Of a stretch of 64,000 nt of DNA, positions 22,101 to 29,851 are shown one piece after another; the stretch's first letter is position 1, and each line of letters begins with the position of its first letter. The notes under the pieces were generated by a model, which was not told the origin of the DNA, did no database searches, and saw nothing but the letters and a program-made list of their open reading frames with translations. The stretch lies in contig JAPKYK010000006.1 of assembly GCA_026394395.1 (NCBI GenBank), positions 62,001-126,000 on the forward strand. The letters run 5' to 3'. The DNA is from Methanomassiliicoccales archaeon. GTDB lineage: Archaea; Thermoplasmatota; Thermoplasmata; Methanomassiliicoccales; UBA472. The position numbers and the translations under genes were made by a program.

Positions 22101-24475
22101 TTCTGGATGTCCATGGCGTCCTCCAGCACCTCGCGGTACGTTTCTTCGATCACCGGCACCGATTCCAGCCCGGACAGGTAGTCCAACAGGTACGTTGAGC
22201 GCACCTGCTGACGATTTACCGATACCTCCCTCCCTTTGTAGTTCCGCAGGATCATGAAGGCCCTGGCGGCCACGTGCCGGAAGCGCTGCTTGAATATCTC
22301 CGAGTCCTTCACGGCCCGGCGCAGGATGCCGCGCATCTCCCCCGCGCGTATCAGCCCGGGGATGAGGTTCATGTCGATGCGGCGCGGCGCCATTATCAGG
22401 AAGGCGTCGTCGGATATGGAGACGCTGACGTTGCAGCCCATGCGCTGCGTCAGCAGGAAGGCGTACGTACGCGAAAGGGCGTCGTTCACCCGGCGGCCGA
22501 AGGGGAAGTGGAAGATGAGGCCGCTGTTGTTCTGCCGGTCCGTGTAGCCCTCGACCAGCAAGTGACGCTGGTTGGGTATCGAGGCGGCCGCCCTCTGCTC
22601 CTTGAAGTAGTGCAGCAGCGACAGGGCCGAGCCGTGGTCGATGGAGAAGTTGTCCATCAGCCACTGGACGACCTCGTTCTCGTCCTCGTCCAGCTTCCCT
22701 TCCATTTCCCCGCGGAAGCGGGCGATCTCCATGGACAGGTCGAACGAACGGGGGAGCATTTCCCCGGTCCAGGACGGCACCGTGGGCTTGCGTCCCGGGG
22801 CCGAGCGGACGTACACCCGCATACCCTTGGCCCGCACGAACTCGTACGGCCGCCCGCCGAGTATGAACACGTCCCGAACACTCAGGCGCTCCACGAACTT
22901 CTCGGAGAGGTCCCCGACCAGGCCTCCGCGCTCGTTGAAGACCTTGTAAGACGCTTCCTCAGGGATGGTGCCCTGATTGAGGAAATAGATCATGCGCGCG
23001 CCCTTCTTCTTACCGAAAACCCCCTCGTCCGGGTCGTACCAGATCTTGGAGTACACCCCTTCGAAGGCGTCCTTGCTGCCGAGGTACCTCAGCGTCTGCC
23101 GGAAATCCTCCTCGCCCAGGTTCCGGTAGCAGTAGGAGCGGCGGACCATGCGTAGCGCCTCATCCACCGGCCAGCGCTTCTCCAGGGACATGCCGACCAG
23201 GGTCTGCGCCAGCACGTCCAGGGCGTTCTCCGGGATGCTCACGCGATCGATGTTGCGCCGGTGCGCCGCCCGGCACAGCACGGCGCACTCCACCAGGTCG
23301 TCCAGGTCCATGACCATCATCCGCCCCTTGGGCGTCTTGCCCACGGAGTGCCCGGAGCGCCCGATGCGCTGCAGCCCCTTGGCCACGCTCTTCGGTGAGC
23401 CTATCTGGCATACGAGATCGACGGAGCCTATGTCGATGCCCAGCTCCAGGGAGGTCGAGGAAACGACGCAGCGCAGCTCCCCGCGCTTCAGGCGGTCCTC
23501 CACGTCCAGGCGCGTCTCTTTGGACAGGGAGCCGTGGTGGGCCTCGATGCTCTCCACCCCCCGTTCGCGCAGTTTGTAGACCACCTGCTCCGTACCGGAG
23601 CGGGTGTTGGTGAAGATGAGCGTGGTCTGGTGCGCCTCCACCATCTCCTTGAGCACGTCGTACATGCGGGCGTTGACGATCTCGTAGGGCAGCGTGGTCA
23701 TGTCCTCGGTGGGGCAGATCACCTCCAGGTCCAGGTCCCTCTTGGTCTGCACCTCGATGATCCCCACCGGACGGACGGAACCGTTCTCGCACCCTACCAG
23801 ATACGAGGCGATGTCCTCTATCGGCGCCAGCGTGGCCGACAGCCCTATGCGGGTGATGGGCCTCTGGCACAGCTCCTGCAACCTTTCCAGCGTTATCGAC
23901 AGGTGCACGCCGCGCTTGGAGTCACATATCTCATGGATCTCGTCCACGATGACGTACTCCACCTGGGAGAACTTCTCCCGGAACTTCGGCGCTGCCAGCA
24001 CCAGCGCCAGCGATTCCGGGGTGGTGATGAATATGTGCGGCGGCTTGCGCAGCTGCTTCTGCCGCTCCGCCTGGGAGGTATCCCCGGAACGGACGCCCAC
24101 CCGCACCTTGGGATATTCGTACCCCTTGTCCTGGGCCAGCTGGTTCATCTGGGCCAGTGGCTCCTCCAGGTTCTTGTGGATGTCGTTGGCCAAGGCCTTC
24201 AACGGAGAGATATAGACCACGTAGATGCGGTCCTCCAGCTTCCCTTCCTTGGCGTACTTGAAGAGCTCGTTGATGATGGAGGTGAAGGCGGTGAGCGTTT
24301 TCCCTGAACCGGTGGGAGAGGAGACCAGCACGCTCTTTCGCTGATGGATAAGGGGGATGGCATAGGATTGCGGCTCGGTGAGGCTGGCGAACCTGGAGCT
24401 GAACCACTCCGCGATCAGCGGGTCCAACAGCGACAGGACCTCCTCCTTGCTCGCCCTTCGCTTCACCCTCTCCAT
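19118..24475 (-). CDS. lhr: Lhr-type superfamily 2 helicase with very long C-terminal region
   Basis: A 1785-residue ATP-dependent helicase. The N-terminal ~850 residues carry SF2 motifs in order: Q-motif region LTEPQSYAIPLI, Walker A SSPTGSGKT, DEIH box (VIVDEIHEI), SAT (GLSATLAPI), and motif VI (QRIGRSGHSVG). These are followed by the Lhr winged-helix/beta-barrel region (WTGEMLPRSF and following). The remaining ~900 residues contain several predicted winged-helix segments and have no family I can name; Lhr-Core proteins normally end after ~850-950 residues. A TATA-like element (GATATAAAAGC) lies just upstream. It is probably a DNA/RNA repair helicase. Convergent with thi4. Confidence 0.92.
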   Translation of the reverse strand: MERVKRRASKEEVLSLLDPLIAEWFSSRFASLTEPQSYAIPLIHQRKSVLVSSPTGSGKTLTAFTSIINELFKYAKEGKLEDRIYVVYISPLKALANDIHKNLEEPLAQMNQLAQDKGYEYPKVRVGVRSGDTSQAERQKQLRKPPHIFITTPESLALVLAAPKFREKFSQVEYVIVDEIHEICDSKRGVHLSITLERLQELCQRPITRIGLSATLAPIEDIASYLVGCENGSVRPVGIIEVQTKRDLDLEVICPTEDMTTLPYEIVNARMYDVLKEMVEAHQTTLIFTNTRSGTEQVVYKLRERGVESIEAHHGSLSKETRLDVEDRLKRGELRCVVSSTSLELGIDIGSVDLVCQIGSPKSVAKGLQRIGRSGHSVGKTPKGRMMVMDLDDLVECAVLCRAAHRRNIDRVSIPENALDVLAQTLVGMSLEKRWPVDEALRMVRRSYCYRNLGEEDFRQTLRYLGSKDAFEGVYSKIWYDPDEGVFGKKKGARMIYFLNQGTIPEEASYKVFNERGGLVGDLSEKFVERLSVRDVFILGGRPYEFVRAKGMRVYVRSAPGRKPTVPSWTGEMLPRSFDLSMEIARFRGEMEGKLDEDENEVVQWLMDNFSIDHGSALSLLHYFKEQRAAASIPNQRHLLVEGYTDRQNNSGLIFHFPFGRRVNDALSRTYAFLLTQRMGCNVSVSISDDAFLIMAPRRIDMNLIPGLIRAGEMRGILRRAVKDSEIFKQRFRHVAARAFMILRNYKGREVSVNRQQVRSTYLLDYLSGLESVPVIEETYREVLEDAMDIQNAEAVVHQMESGDMMIMTAPYSAIPSPFGHNIVLAGISDIVMMEDRSSLLRELHRKVLSKVLGDEQKFQFEEEKVSAHYRAKRGIAEDKPSLLSLISRVGPLHVFKEKGRSVYVYCRPDREQVDAWAAELLAEGRIASVFLDDVYFVAAEHLPIYASLTEGKEVTDEEAAVLKHLQEDRTAAELEALTGTDREESGRRLRALESRNLVGRTSYANGRFTYRARTVEAMPRQRAVDQALLRHLEYWAPATADEAAFALHLPETKVRTALKQMTEEGLLEEGRFVVGEQEQYMLKRDHLRLRHGSEVFDHLTIDGYQRSKLERRFADPRECLCHFGEMGLLYDLARRVDGFRLDEWQELREQNVVLNGRFLRGKVRYVLAEDAPMYVKAYRGLSPSEFDSRVLRRIGELGGASLRQLAAEFEEGKETVKDSLDRLDRNMYIVRRYEEGEDWSRENVYQLYEAPEYDGDPAGEIVRRFVRVYGPVPPMVVRMYTGLSPYEVEEALSHLEVETIAVGEMAAEMVIMADELPALRSFVPGPEEWAVVSLYDPSAQPRWADNNARFGDAWVFPVLRQGLVVGGIEKWNMGGCVELRAIDLDQEGYLPQALKAAEPLLDFQTKLGYDMVRVKEVLGTAADDVQGEAAAAMVQAGYIRLQGMWVKGGIDRQYSAEELRAYSMRKQGLLPKEAYPNVLEGVKRSGGFRGDPAAYARCRVKVPLKRLVDQGFLYLVNGLPEVMMYTTMRFASLYRDAKGRPLSEDALTLVKMMEANLPMPRRVFFDRSILGPGRTQDALRELSSSTVIAYGKNNRITLVPSSGLGVREARLEVLRLLFRNFGVFTADGLTRYIRSEMPMRDLRSLLSQLTEEGFLAKGFLERGGDAVHWVLKDDLNVIDRKVADRELVLYQFDNMAHYLYDEIREKCGGMGSLIMRGPEIIGCFRSRHSGKDLSITDLQGDKEAKRVLKDFVSEMGWTVREKRTKEIPDWEIQEFLEKVMGEED

Positions 24476-24601
24476 GCTTTAGCTCCTCTGGAACCCAAAT
24501 TAATCGCGCGCATCGCTTTTATATCTTCCTTAGGGCCGGCCGAATATGCGGCCTCGATAGGTTTATGGACGCCGAAATGGAAATGGGGGCGGGGTACGGA
24601 A

Positions 24602-25426
24602 ATGAGGTGGTTCAGGTTCGGGGCGGAAGGCGCGGCGCTTTCCTGGAAGGAGTGGGACAAGCTAGTGGCAGACCCGGAGGACATGATGGCCAGCATCGCC
24701 CTGGGACGGAAAGCCTACGGGGATTGCCTGAGGCTCGCTGGGATCTCCCCGGACCAGGGAGCGGTGGGCACCATCACCGCCTTCGCCCACATCCTCCATC
24801 ACACCTTGGACGAGATGAGCGAGGAGCGCTGGCAGTTGCTGCGCTGGGACCTGCAGGAGGTCTGGAAACAGGAGGAGCTGGGGCTGTGGGACCCGCCGGA
24901 GACCGTCATGCGGAACACCGGCGACGGGATGCTTCTGGACCTGCTGACCGTCCGCAACTGCCTGGACCGGGTGGCACGGCCGGAGATCTACCGACTGGCC
25001 TGGTGCTGTTTCATCTCCTCCGGCAGGGACACTCACCTCCGGCCGGTGGACTCCCGGATGAGCAAGAACGGCCTGTCCGGCCCTCTAATGTTGCTGGAAC
25101 GCCTGCGCCGGGACGGCCTCCCGCCGTTCCTGGACGAGGAAGAGAAGGAGGGCATGGCCTTCCTCCTGTCGTCGCTGCGGCTGAGCGATTGGGCTCCCTC
25201 GGACGAGATTCTGGACGTTCTGGCTGGGCATAGATATGCCTTGCACGCCAACAAGGTCTACCTGGACTACTATGTGAGCGGGGGACGCTGGGAGGACCGG
25301 GCGGAGGTGGCTCGCTGGAAGGAACGATGCCTGAAGGCCTGCGCGATGCTCATGGCCTTCCGGGTCATGTTCCTGGCCTCGGTGACCGGGGAGAGCGGCC
25401 CATTGCGGGTGAGCTTGCCCGATTAA
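24602..25426 (+). CDS. hypothetical protein, 274 residues
   Basis: I do not recognise this family. It is a soluble, largely helical protein rich in Trp, Arg, Leu and Glu, with no signal peptide or metal motif. The start ATG (MRWFRFGAEGAALSW) follows a G-rich stretch. The TATA-like TTTTATATC near 24513-24521 lies 80 bases upstream and may serve both this gene and the divergent helicase. A longer upstream frame exists but overlaps the helicase gene and its promoter, so it is not used. The next gene starts 10 bases downstream and may be co-transcribed. Confidence 0.6.
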   Translation: MRWFRFGAEGAALSWKEWDKLVADPEDMMASIALGRKAYGDCLRLAGISPDQGAVGTITAFAHILHHTLDEMSEERWQLLRWDLQEVWKQEELGLWDPPETVMRNTGDGMLLDLLTVRNCLDRVARPEIYRLAWCCFISSGRDTHLRPVDSRMSKNGLSGPLMLLERLRRDGLPPFLDEEEKEGMAFLLSSLRLSDWAPSDEILDVLAGHRYALHANKVYLDYYVSGGRWEDRAEVARWKERCLKACAMLMAFRVMFLASVTGESGPLRVSLPD

Positions 25427-25436
25427 GGTTAAATCC

Positions 25437-26477
25437 ATGCTTCGACAATGCTCATTGCAGATGCGCAAGTTGTCCGTAATGTTACTGGCCGCGGCTCTGC
25501 TCCTGTGCGCCGTGCCCCTGTGCTCCGATCAGGCCGAGGGAGCCCCCTCGGACACGTCCATAGTAGGCCAGGTCATCGATGTTGAAGCTAGCGGATTTCC
25601 GGGAGTGGTCATCAAAGCGGTCAATGCCACCACCTTCTACGAGTATTCCACGGTCAGCGCGGCGGACGGCAATTACTCCCTCATGCTCAACCCCGGACTT
25701 TACACCGTCTCGGCCAACTTCATCAACTACACGGCCAACGTGACCTATCATAACGTCCAGGTGGGCGTGGGGCAGGTGGTCCGGCTCAACTTCACCATGT
25801 CCGAGCTGCTGGGCACCCTGACGGGTTACGTCAGCAATGGGACCGTCCCGATCTATGGCGCCAAGGTCACCCTGTTGAACGACCAGTACAATTACTCCGG
25901 CGTCTCGGTCAATCCCCTCGGGCAGTATACCATCAGCAATGTCCGGCCAGGGACGTACACCGTGATCACCAGCAAGGTCGGCTATTACGACTCCGCCCCC
26001 CAGGCGCCGGTGACCATGGAGCGCAATGTCACCAAGTTCCTGGACTTCGTGCTGGACGAGCAGCCGGCGGAGCTGAACGGCCGAGTGGTGTATCAGGGCG
26101 ACGGGCTGGCCGGAGTTAAGGTCGTCATCGTCAGCAACCAGTTCACCACCACCGCCTACACCGATGGGAACGGCAACTACTCCTTCCAGCTGATCCCGGC
26201 CGGGACCTACGACGTAACGTTCAGCAAGGACACCTACCTGGACCATACGCAGAACGTCGGTCTGTCCCCATTCGAGGTCGAGACCCTGAACGTGGAGATG
26301 GAGTTCGACAGCGCGAACAACACCCATACCTACCTTCTGGACTTCGATCTAGCCCACTCCCTCATGATAGTCGGACTGACCATAACCCTGACATTGCTGC
26401 TGGTGGCCCTCTTCATCAACCACAAGGCCAAGCGCAAGCCCGAGACGGTGGAGAAGGAAGAGGAATCAGAGAAGTGA
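25437..26477 (+). CDS. membrane-anchored surface protein with carboxypeptidase-regulatory-like repeats
   Basis: A 346-residue exported protein. An N-terminal signal peptide (MRKLSVMLLAAALLLCAVPL) is followed by three consecutive beta-sandwich domains of the CarboxypepD_reg type, each with the G-x-V ... DG-x-Y-x-F/L ... GxYxV pattern (residues ~40-120, 120-205 and 208-285). A C-terminal membrane helix (SLMIVGLTITLTLLLVALFI) and a charged cytoplasmic tail (KAKRKPETVEKEEESEK) follow. Several NxT/S sequons are present. Start at 25437 (AAGG upstream) or 25461, which gives the cleaner signal peptide. The 3' end overlaps the convergent fumarase gene by 12 bases. Surface adhesion or scaffolding is inferred. 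Confidence 0.8.
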   Translation: MLRQCSLQMRKLSVMLLAAALLLCAVPLCSDQAEGAPSDTSIVGQVIDVEASGFPGVVIKAVNATTFYEYSTVSAADGNYSLMLNPGLYTVSANFINYTANVTYHNVQVGVGQVVRLNFTMSELLGTLTGYVSNGTVPIYGAKVTLLNDQYNYSGVSVNPLGQYTISNVRPGTYTVITSKVGYYDSAPQAPVTMERNVTKFLDFVLDEQPAELNGRVVYQGDGLAGVKVVIVSNQFTTTAYTDGNGNYSFQLIPAGTYDVTFSKDTYLDHTQNVGLSPFEVETLNVEMEFDSANNTHTYLLDFDLAHSLMIVGLTITLTLLLVALFINHKAKRKPETVEKEEESEK

Positions 26478-27044
26478 GGCTTTCTTCCTGACGGCGCCCT
26501 CGATCTCTTCGAACAGGCTTCGGCCGTGCGAGTCCATGGCCACTACCATCGGCCCCAGGCCCTCCGCCCGCAGGCGCCAGACCGCCTCGGCCATCCCCAG
26601 GTCCTCCCATTGTACGTCCAGCACTTCCGGAAGGTGCTCCGCGGCCAGCACCGCGGCGCCGCCGGTGAAGCTCAGGTAGGCGCAGCCGACCTCGCCCATG
26701 GTCTGGAGCACCTCGGGGGACATGCCGCCTTTGCCTATTATCAATCGTGGGCGGAACGCTTTCAAAAATTCAGGCTCGAGGGAGTTCATCCGGGCGCTGG
26801 TGGTCGGCCCCGCGGCCAGCACTTGCCATCCGTCCGCGTTCCTCACTATCGGACCGCAATGGTACAACGCTTTGTCCTTAAGATCGAAAGGCATCTTCTT
26901 CCCCTTCCGGTGCATCTCCAAGGCTCGCAGATGGGCCTCGTCCCGGAGCGTCAATACCTCCCCGCTGAGGCCAACCAGTTCCCCGGCCTTCAGGGACCTG
27001 ACCTCCTTTTCGCTGATGGGAGAAACGATGTTCTTGACCTTCAC
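26466..27044 (-). CDS. fumB: class I fumarate hydratase, beta subunit (C-terminal domain)
   Basis: A 192-residue small subunit of the two-part Fe-S fumarase that interconverts fumarate and malate. It begins with a GTG overlapping the alpha stop (GTGA at 27041-27044), so translation is coupled. Family marks: LYHCGPIVR, AAGPTTSARMN, IIGKGGMSPE, YLSFTGGAAVLAAE, and VQWEDLGMAEAVW. The split arrangement is normal for archaea and is not a frameshift. The frame extends further upstream but that part is a shadow of the alpha gene. Could also serve a related dehydratase such as L-tartrate dehydratase; gene order favours fumarase. Confidence 0.9.
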   Translation of the reverse strand: MKVKNIVSPISEKEVRSLKAGELVGLSGEVLTLRDEAHLRALEMHRKGKKMPFDLKDKALYHCGPIVRNADGWQVLAAGPTTSARMNSLEPEFLKAFRPRLIIGKGGMSPEVLQTMGEVGCAYLSFTGGAAVLAAEHLPEVLDVQWEDLGMAEAVWRLRAEGLGPMVVAMDSHGRSLFEEIEGAVRKKASLL

Positions 27045-27910
27045 CAGGACCCCTCCTCGGAGAAGTTCACTCGTCCGTCCCGGTGTATGCGGGCGAAGGC
27101 CTTGCGGGCGGCCCAGCAGTTGAGGCTGACCGCCACCGGCAGGCTGGCGGTGTGGCATTCGGCCTTCTCCATGAGCACCCCCAGGACGGTCGTTTTTCCG
27201 CCCAGGCCCATCGGCCCCAGCCCCAGGGAGTTGAGCTTTTGGTGAAGGTCCTCCTCCATCGAGGCCAGGGTGGCGTCGCGGTTCCGCGACCCCAAGGACC
27301 GCAGCAGGGCCTTCTTGGCCAGGAGGCAGGCGGTGTCCGCCGTTCCGCCTATCCCCACGCCCACCACGGTGGGGGGGCAGGGGCGGGAGCCGGCCTTCAC
27401 CACGCAATCGATGACGAAGCGTTCGATCCCCTCGGTACCCTCGGCGGGGTTCAGCATGCGCAGGGCGCTCCAGTTCTCCGAACCGGCCCCTTTGGGCAGT
27501 ACTGCGATATCCAAAACGTCGGTCTCCGCTGGTTCGAAGTGCACCGGCGGTATCCCCGCTCCGAGGTTGTCCCCGCTGTTGTGCCTGGAGAGGGGGTCCA
27601 CGGCGTTCGGTCTCAACGGTATCTCCACGGTGGCCCGAGCCACCCCGCGGCGGATGGCCTCCTCCACGCGGCGGTCGCACCGTCCGCGCACGAAGAACAC
27701 CGGCACCCCGGTGTCCTGGCATATCGGCACGCCCTTCTCCGCGGCCATCCTCACGTTGGTCAGTATGGTCTGCAGTTGCGAGAGGGCGATCTGCCGATCT
27801 TCGTTAGCTAACGCTCCTTCCAGCGCCCTGATCACGTCGGGTGGCAGCTGGCACTCGGCCTGGCGCAGCAACCTGACCACCGTCTCCTCGATGACCGCCG
27901 ATGAAAGCAT
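27041..27910 (-). CDS. fumA: class I fumarate hydratase, alpha subunit (N-terminal domain)
   Basis: A 289-residue catalytic subunit that holds the [4Fe-4S] cluster. Three cysteines sit where cluster ligands are expected: Cys64 (VPICQDTGVP), Cys178 (SRPCPPTVVG) and Cys252 (KAECHTASLPVAV). The GIGGTADTACLLAKKALLR stretch is typical. It starts at ATG 27910, followed directly by the coupled beta gene. Either direction of the partial citric acid cycle is possible; none of the neighbours decides this. Confidence 0.92.
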   Translation of the reverse strand: MLSSAVIEETVVRLLRQAECQLPPDVIRALEGALANEDRQIALSQLQTILTNVRMAAEKGVPICQDTGVPVFFVRGRCDRRVEEAIRRGVARATVEIPLRPNAVDPLSRHNSGDNLGAGIPPVHFEPAETDVLDIAVLPKGAGSENWSALRMLNPAEGTEGIERFVIDCVVKAGSRPCPPTVVGVGIGGTADTACLLAKKALLRSLGSRNRDATLASMEEDLHQKLNSLGLGPMGLGGKTTVLGVLMEKAECHTASLPVAVSLNCWAARKAFARIHRDGRVNFSEEGSW

Positions 27911-28015
27911 CTGTCATCTGGATGAGCAAACGGGGAGTTAATCCTTGGCCTGCTTTCGAACAGATTAGCGGGGTCGGCATTATATAGCGATGTGCGAATC
28001 ACACGCGGGATCATC

Positions 28016-28954
28016 ATGGACGGACCTATAGAGATCAAAGGTTTGACCAAAGTCTACGCTGGTGGGTTCAAGGCGGTGGACAATCTGGACCTGACCGTCC
28101 CCAAGCGAGCCTTCATGGGCTTCCTGGGGCCTAACGGCGCCGGCAAGACCACCACCATCAAGATCCTCACCAACATGCTCAGCGTGACCTCCGGCGAGGC
28201 CTACATCAACGGGATCAACGTGCTGCAGGACCCCAAGACCGCCCTGGCCGACGTGGGGGCGGTGGTGGAGACCCCTGAGTTCTATCCTTATCTTACGCCG
28301 ATGGAGACGCTGCAGTACCTAGGCTCGCTGCGGGGCATGACCGCCACCGAGATAACCAACCGCGGGCGCGACCTGCTGGACCTGGTGAAGCTGACCGAGT
28401 GGAAGGACCAACGCGTGGGCAAGTTCTCCAAGGGCATGAAGCAGCGCCTGGCCATCGCCCAGGCCTTGCTGCCCGAGCCGTCGGTCGTCATCCTGGACGA
28501 GCCGACCTCCGGTCTGGACCCCCGCGGCATGGTGGAGGTCCGGGACATCCTCAAGCAATTGCACAAGATGGAAGTCACCGTGCTGATGTCGTCGCACCTG
28601 CTGAACGAGGTGCAGGAGGTGTGCACCGACGTCACCCTGATCAACCGGGGCAAGATGCTGCGCTCCGGGAGCGTGGCCTCGCTGATAAACGAGGTAAAGA
28701 CTCGCAAGATCGAGGTGCGGACCCTGCAGCCTCTCGGCCAGGAGATGTTCGAGAAGCTCAGGTCCATCCCCGGGGTGAACAATTTCAACATCACCGGGGA
28801 CCTCTCCTTCGTCATCGACTTCGAGGGGCAGGAGGACGCGCAGGCGGTGCTGCTCGTGGAGCTGCAGAACCTGGGGCTGATGGTCGCCTCCTTCAAGGAG
28901 TCCGGCCTGGCCTTGGAATCGTTGTACATGTCACTTATCATGGATTCGAGGTGA
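28016..28954 (+). CDS. ABC transporter ATP-binding protein
   Basis: A 312-residue ATPase of the CcmA/DrrA (ABC-2) type. Walker A is GPNGAGKTTT, the Q-loop follows, the signature is FSKGMKQRLAIAQALL (SKGMK in place of the usual SGGQ), Walker B is VVILDEPTSGLDP, and the H-loop is SSHLLNE. An ~80-residue C-terminal extension follows. The TATA box TTATATA (27980-27986) predicts transcription from ~28010, so ATG 28016 and a near-leaderless message are preferred over the GTG at 27992. It pairs with the permease gene four bases downstream. The substrate is unknown. Confidence 0.9.
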   Translation: MDGPIEIKGLTKVYAGGFKAVDNLDLTVPKRAFMGFLGPNGAGKTTTIKILTNMLSVTSGEAYINGINVLQDPKTALADVGAVVETPEFYPYLTPMETLQYLGSLRGMTATEITNRGRDLLDLVKLTEWKDQRVGKFSKGMKQRLAIAQALLPEPSVVILDEPTSGLDPRGMVEVRDILKQLHKMEVTVLMSSHLLNEVQEVCTDVTLINRGKMLRSGSVASLINEVKTRKIEVRTLQPLGQEMFEKLRSIPGVNNFNITGDLSFVIDFEGQEDAQAVLLVELQNLGLMVASFKESGLALESLYMSLIMDSR

Positions 28955-28958
28955 GAAG

Positions 28959-29810
28959 ATGGAAAGCGCTAACGTTACCAACAACCGCCAGAGGCTGCCT
29001 TCCGACCTGATGCAGATGTTCACCGTCGCTCGATACGACATACTGAAGCATCTGCGCTCCAAGCGCCTGTTGGGCCTGCTCATACTAGAGGCCGTCCTCA
29101 TAGGCCTTATGTTCGGCCTGCCTATCGCGCTGGGCGAGGACACCTCGGACGACCCTGCCACTTATATTTCTAGCTACATCATGTGGGTAGAGACCCTGGT
29201 GGTCATCGGGGCCACCATGTTCGCCGGGGACGCCATCGTCTCCGAGTTCCAGACCCGCACTGGATACCTGCTGTTCCCCAACCCGGTGAAGCGTTCCACC
29301 ATATTCGTTGGCAAGTACATCTCCACGCTGGGGATCATCTTCCTGATGCTGGTGGTCTACTACGGCATATCCGCTGTGCTGACGTTCGCCATGACCGGCG
29401 GCAGCACGGTCCTGTGGATCTATTCCATGCTGTTCGCCTTCGCCTACGGCGCGGCCGCGGCGGCCCTGGGCTTCCTGATCTCCACGGTGTTCAAGGGGGC
29501 GACCGGTTCGCTGGTCCTGACCTTCTTCACCTTGCTGATGATCATGCCTATGATCGCCGGCATCCTGCCACTGGGCGAAATTAAGCCGTGGTTCTTGGTG
29601 ACCTTCTGCGGAGGCGTGGTAACCGCCATAATGAGCCACGATTACCCCGTGGACAAGCTGAACCACATACCCTTGGGAGGGGGGCAGGAGATGACCTACT
29701 GGTCCTATTATCCTGACATAGGGCTATCCCTGGTGGTCATCGCCGTCTACATGGTGGCGTGCCTTGCGCTGGGGCTATGGCTGTTCAAGAGAAGGGAAAT
29801 GGTCTCGTAA
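28959..29810 (+). CDS. ABC-2 type permease
   Basis: A 283-residue membrane protein with about six hydrophobic helices, including LLGLLILEAVLIGLMFGLPI, IIFLMLVVYYGISAVLTFAM and a final LSLVVIAVYMVACLALGLWL. The FQTRTGYLLFPNPVKRSTIFVGKY segment between the second and third helices is typical of ABC-2 permeases. It lies four bases after the ATPase gene with GAGGTGAGA before its start. An antibiotic, lipid or polymer exporter are all possible. A strong hairpin/T-run terminator follows. Confidence 0.87.
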   Translation: MESANVTNNRQRLPSDLMQMFTVARYDILKHLRSKRLLGLLILEAVLIGLMFGLPIALGEDTSDDPATYISSYIMWVETLVVIGATMFAGDAIVSEFQTRTGYLLFPNPVKRSTIFVGKYISTLGIIFLMLVVYYGISAVLTFAMTGGSTVLWIYSMLFAFAYGAAAAALGFLISTVFKGATGSLVLTFFTLLMIMPMIAGILPLGEIKPWFLVTFCGGVVTAIMSHDYPVDKLNHIPLGGGQEMTYWSYYPDIGLSLVVIAVYMVACLALGLWLFKRREMVS

Positions 29811-29821
29811 AAAAGGACAAC

Positions 29822-29850
29822 GGGGGCTCGCCCCCATATCAATTTTTTAT
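29822..29850. terminator. hairpin and T-run terminator between convergent genes
   Basis: GGGGG-CTCG-CCCCC (29822-29835) is followed by a T-rich stretch (AATTTTTTATTT). It lies 11 bases after the permease stop and just before the nmd3 stop, so it could end transcription from both sides. Confidence 0.65.
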
Positions 29851-29851
29851 T

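Noticed and set aside
21081-22664. 527-codon alternative frame inside the helicase gene
   Set aside because: Same region as the Lhr frame, rich in Arg, Gly and Ala with no motif; it is a GC-frame shadow.
24585-24615. Third ORB-like motif (GAAATGGAAATGGGGG)
   Set aside because: It lacks the TTCCA half of the dyad and overlaps the G-rich leader of a gene; it is not like the matched pair at 53-54.5 kb.
26466-27722. 418-codon frame suggesting a long fumarase beta subunit
   Set aside because: The upstream half is a shadow of the alpha gene. The GTG overlapping the alpha stop gives the normal split arrangement, so there is no fusion or frameshift.
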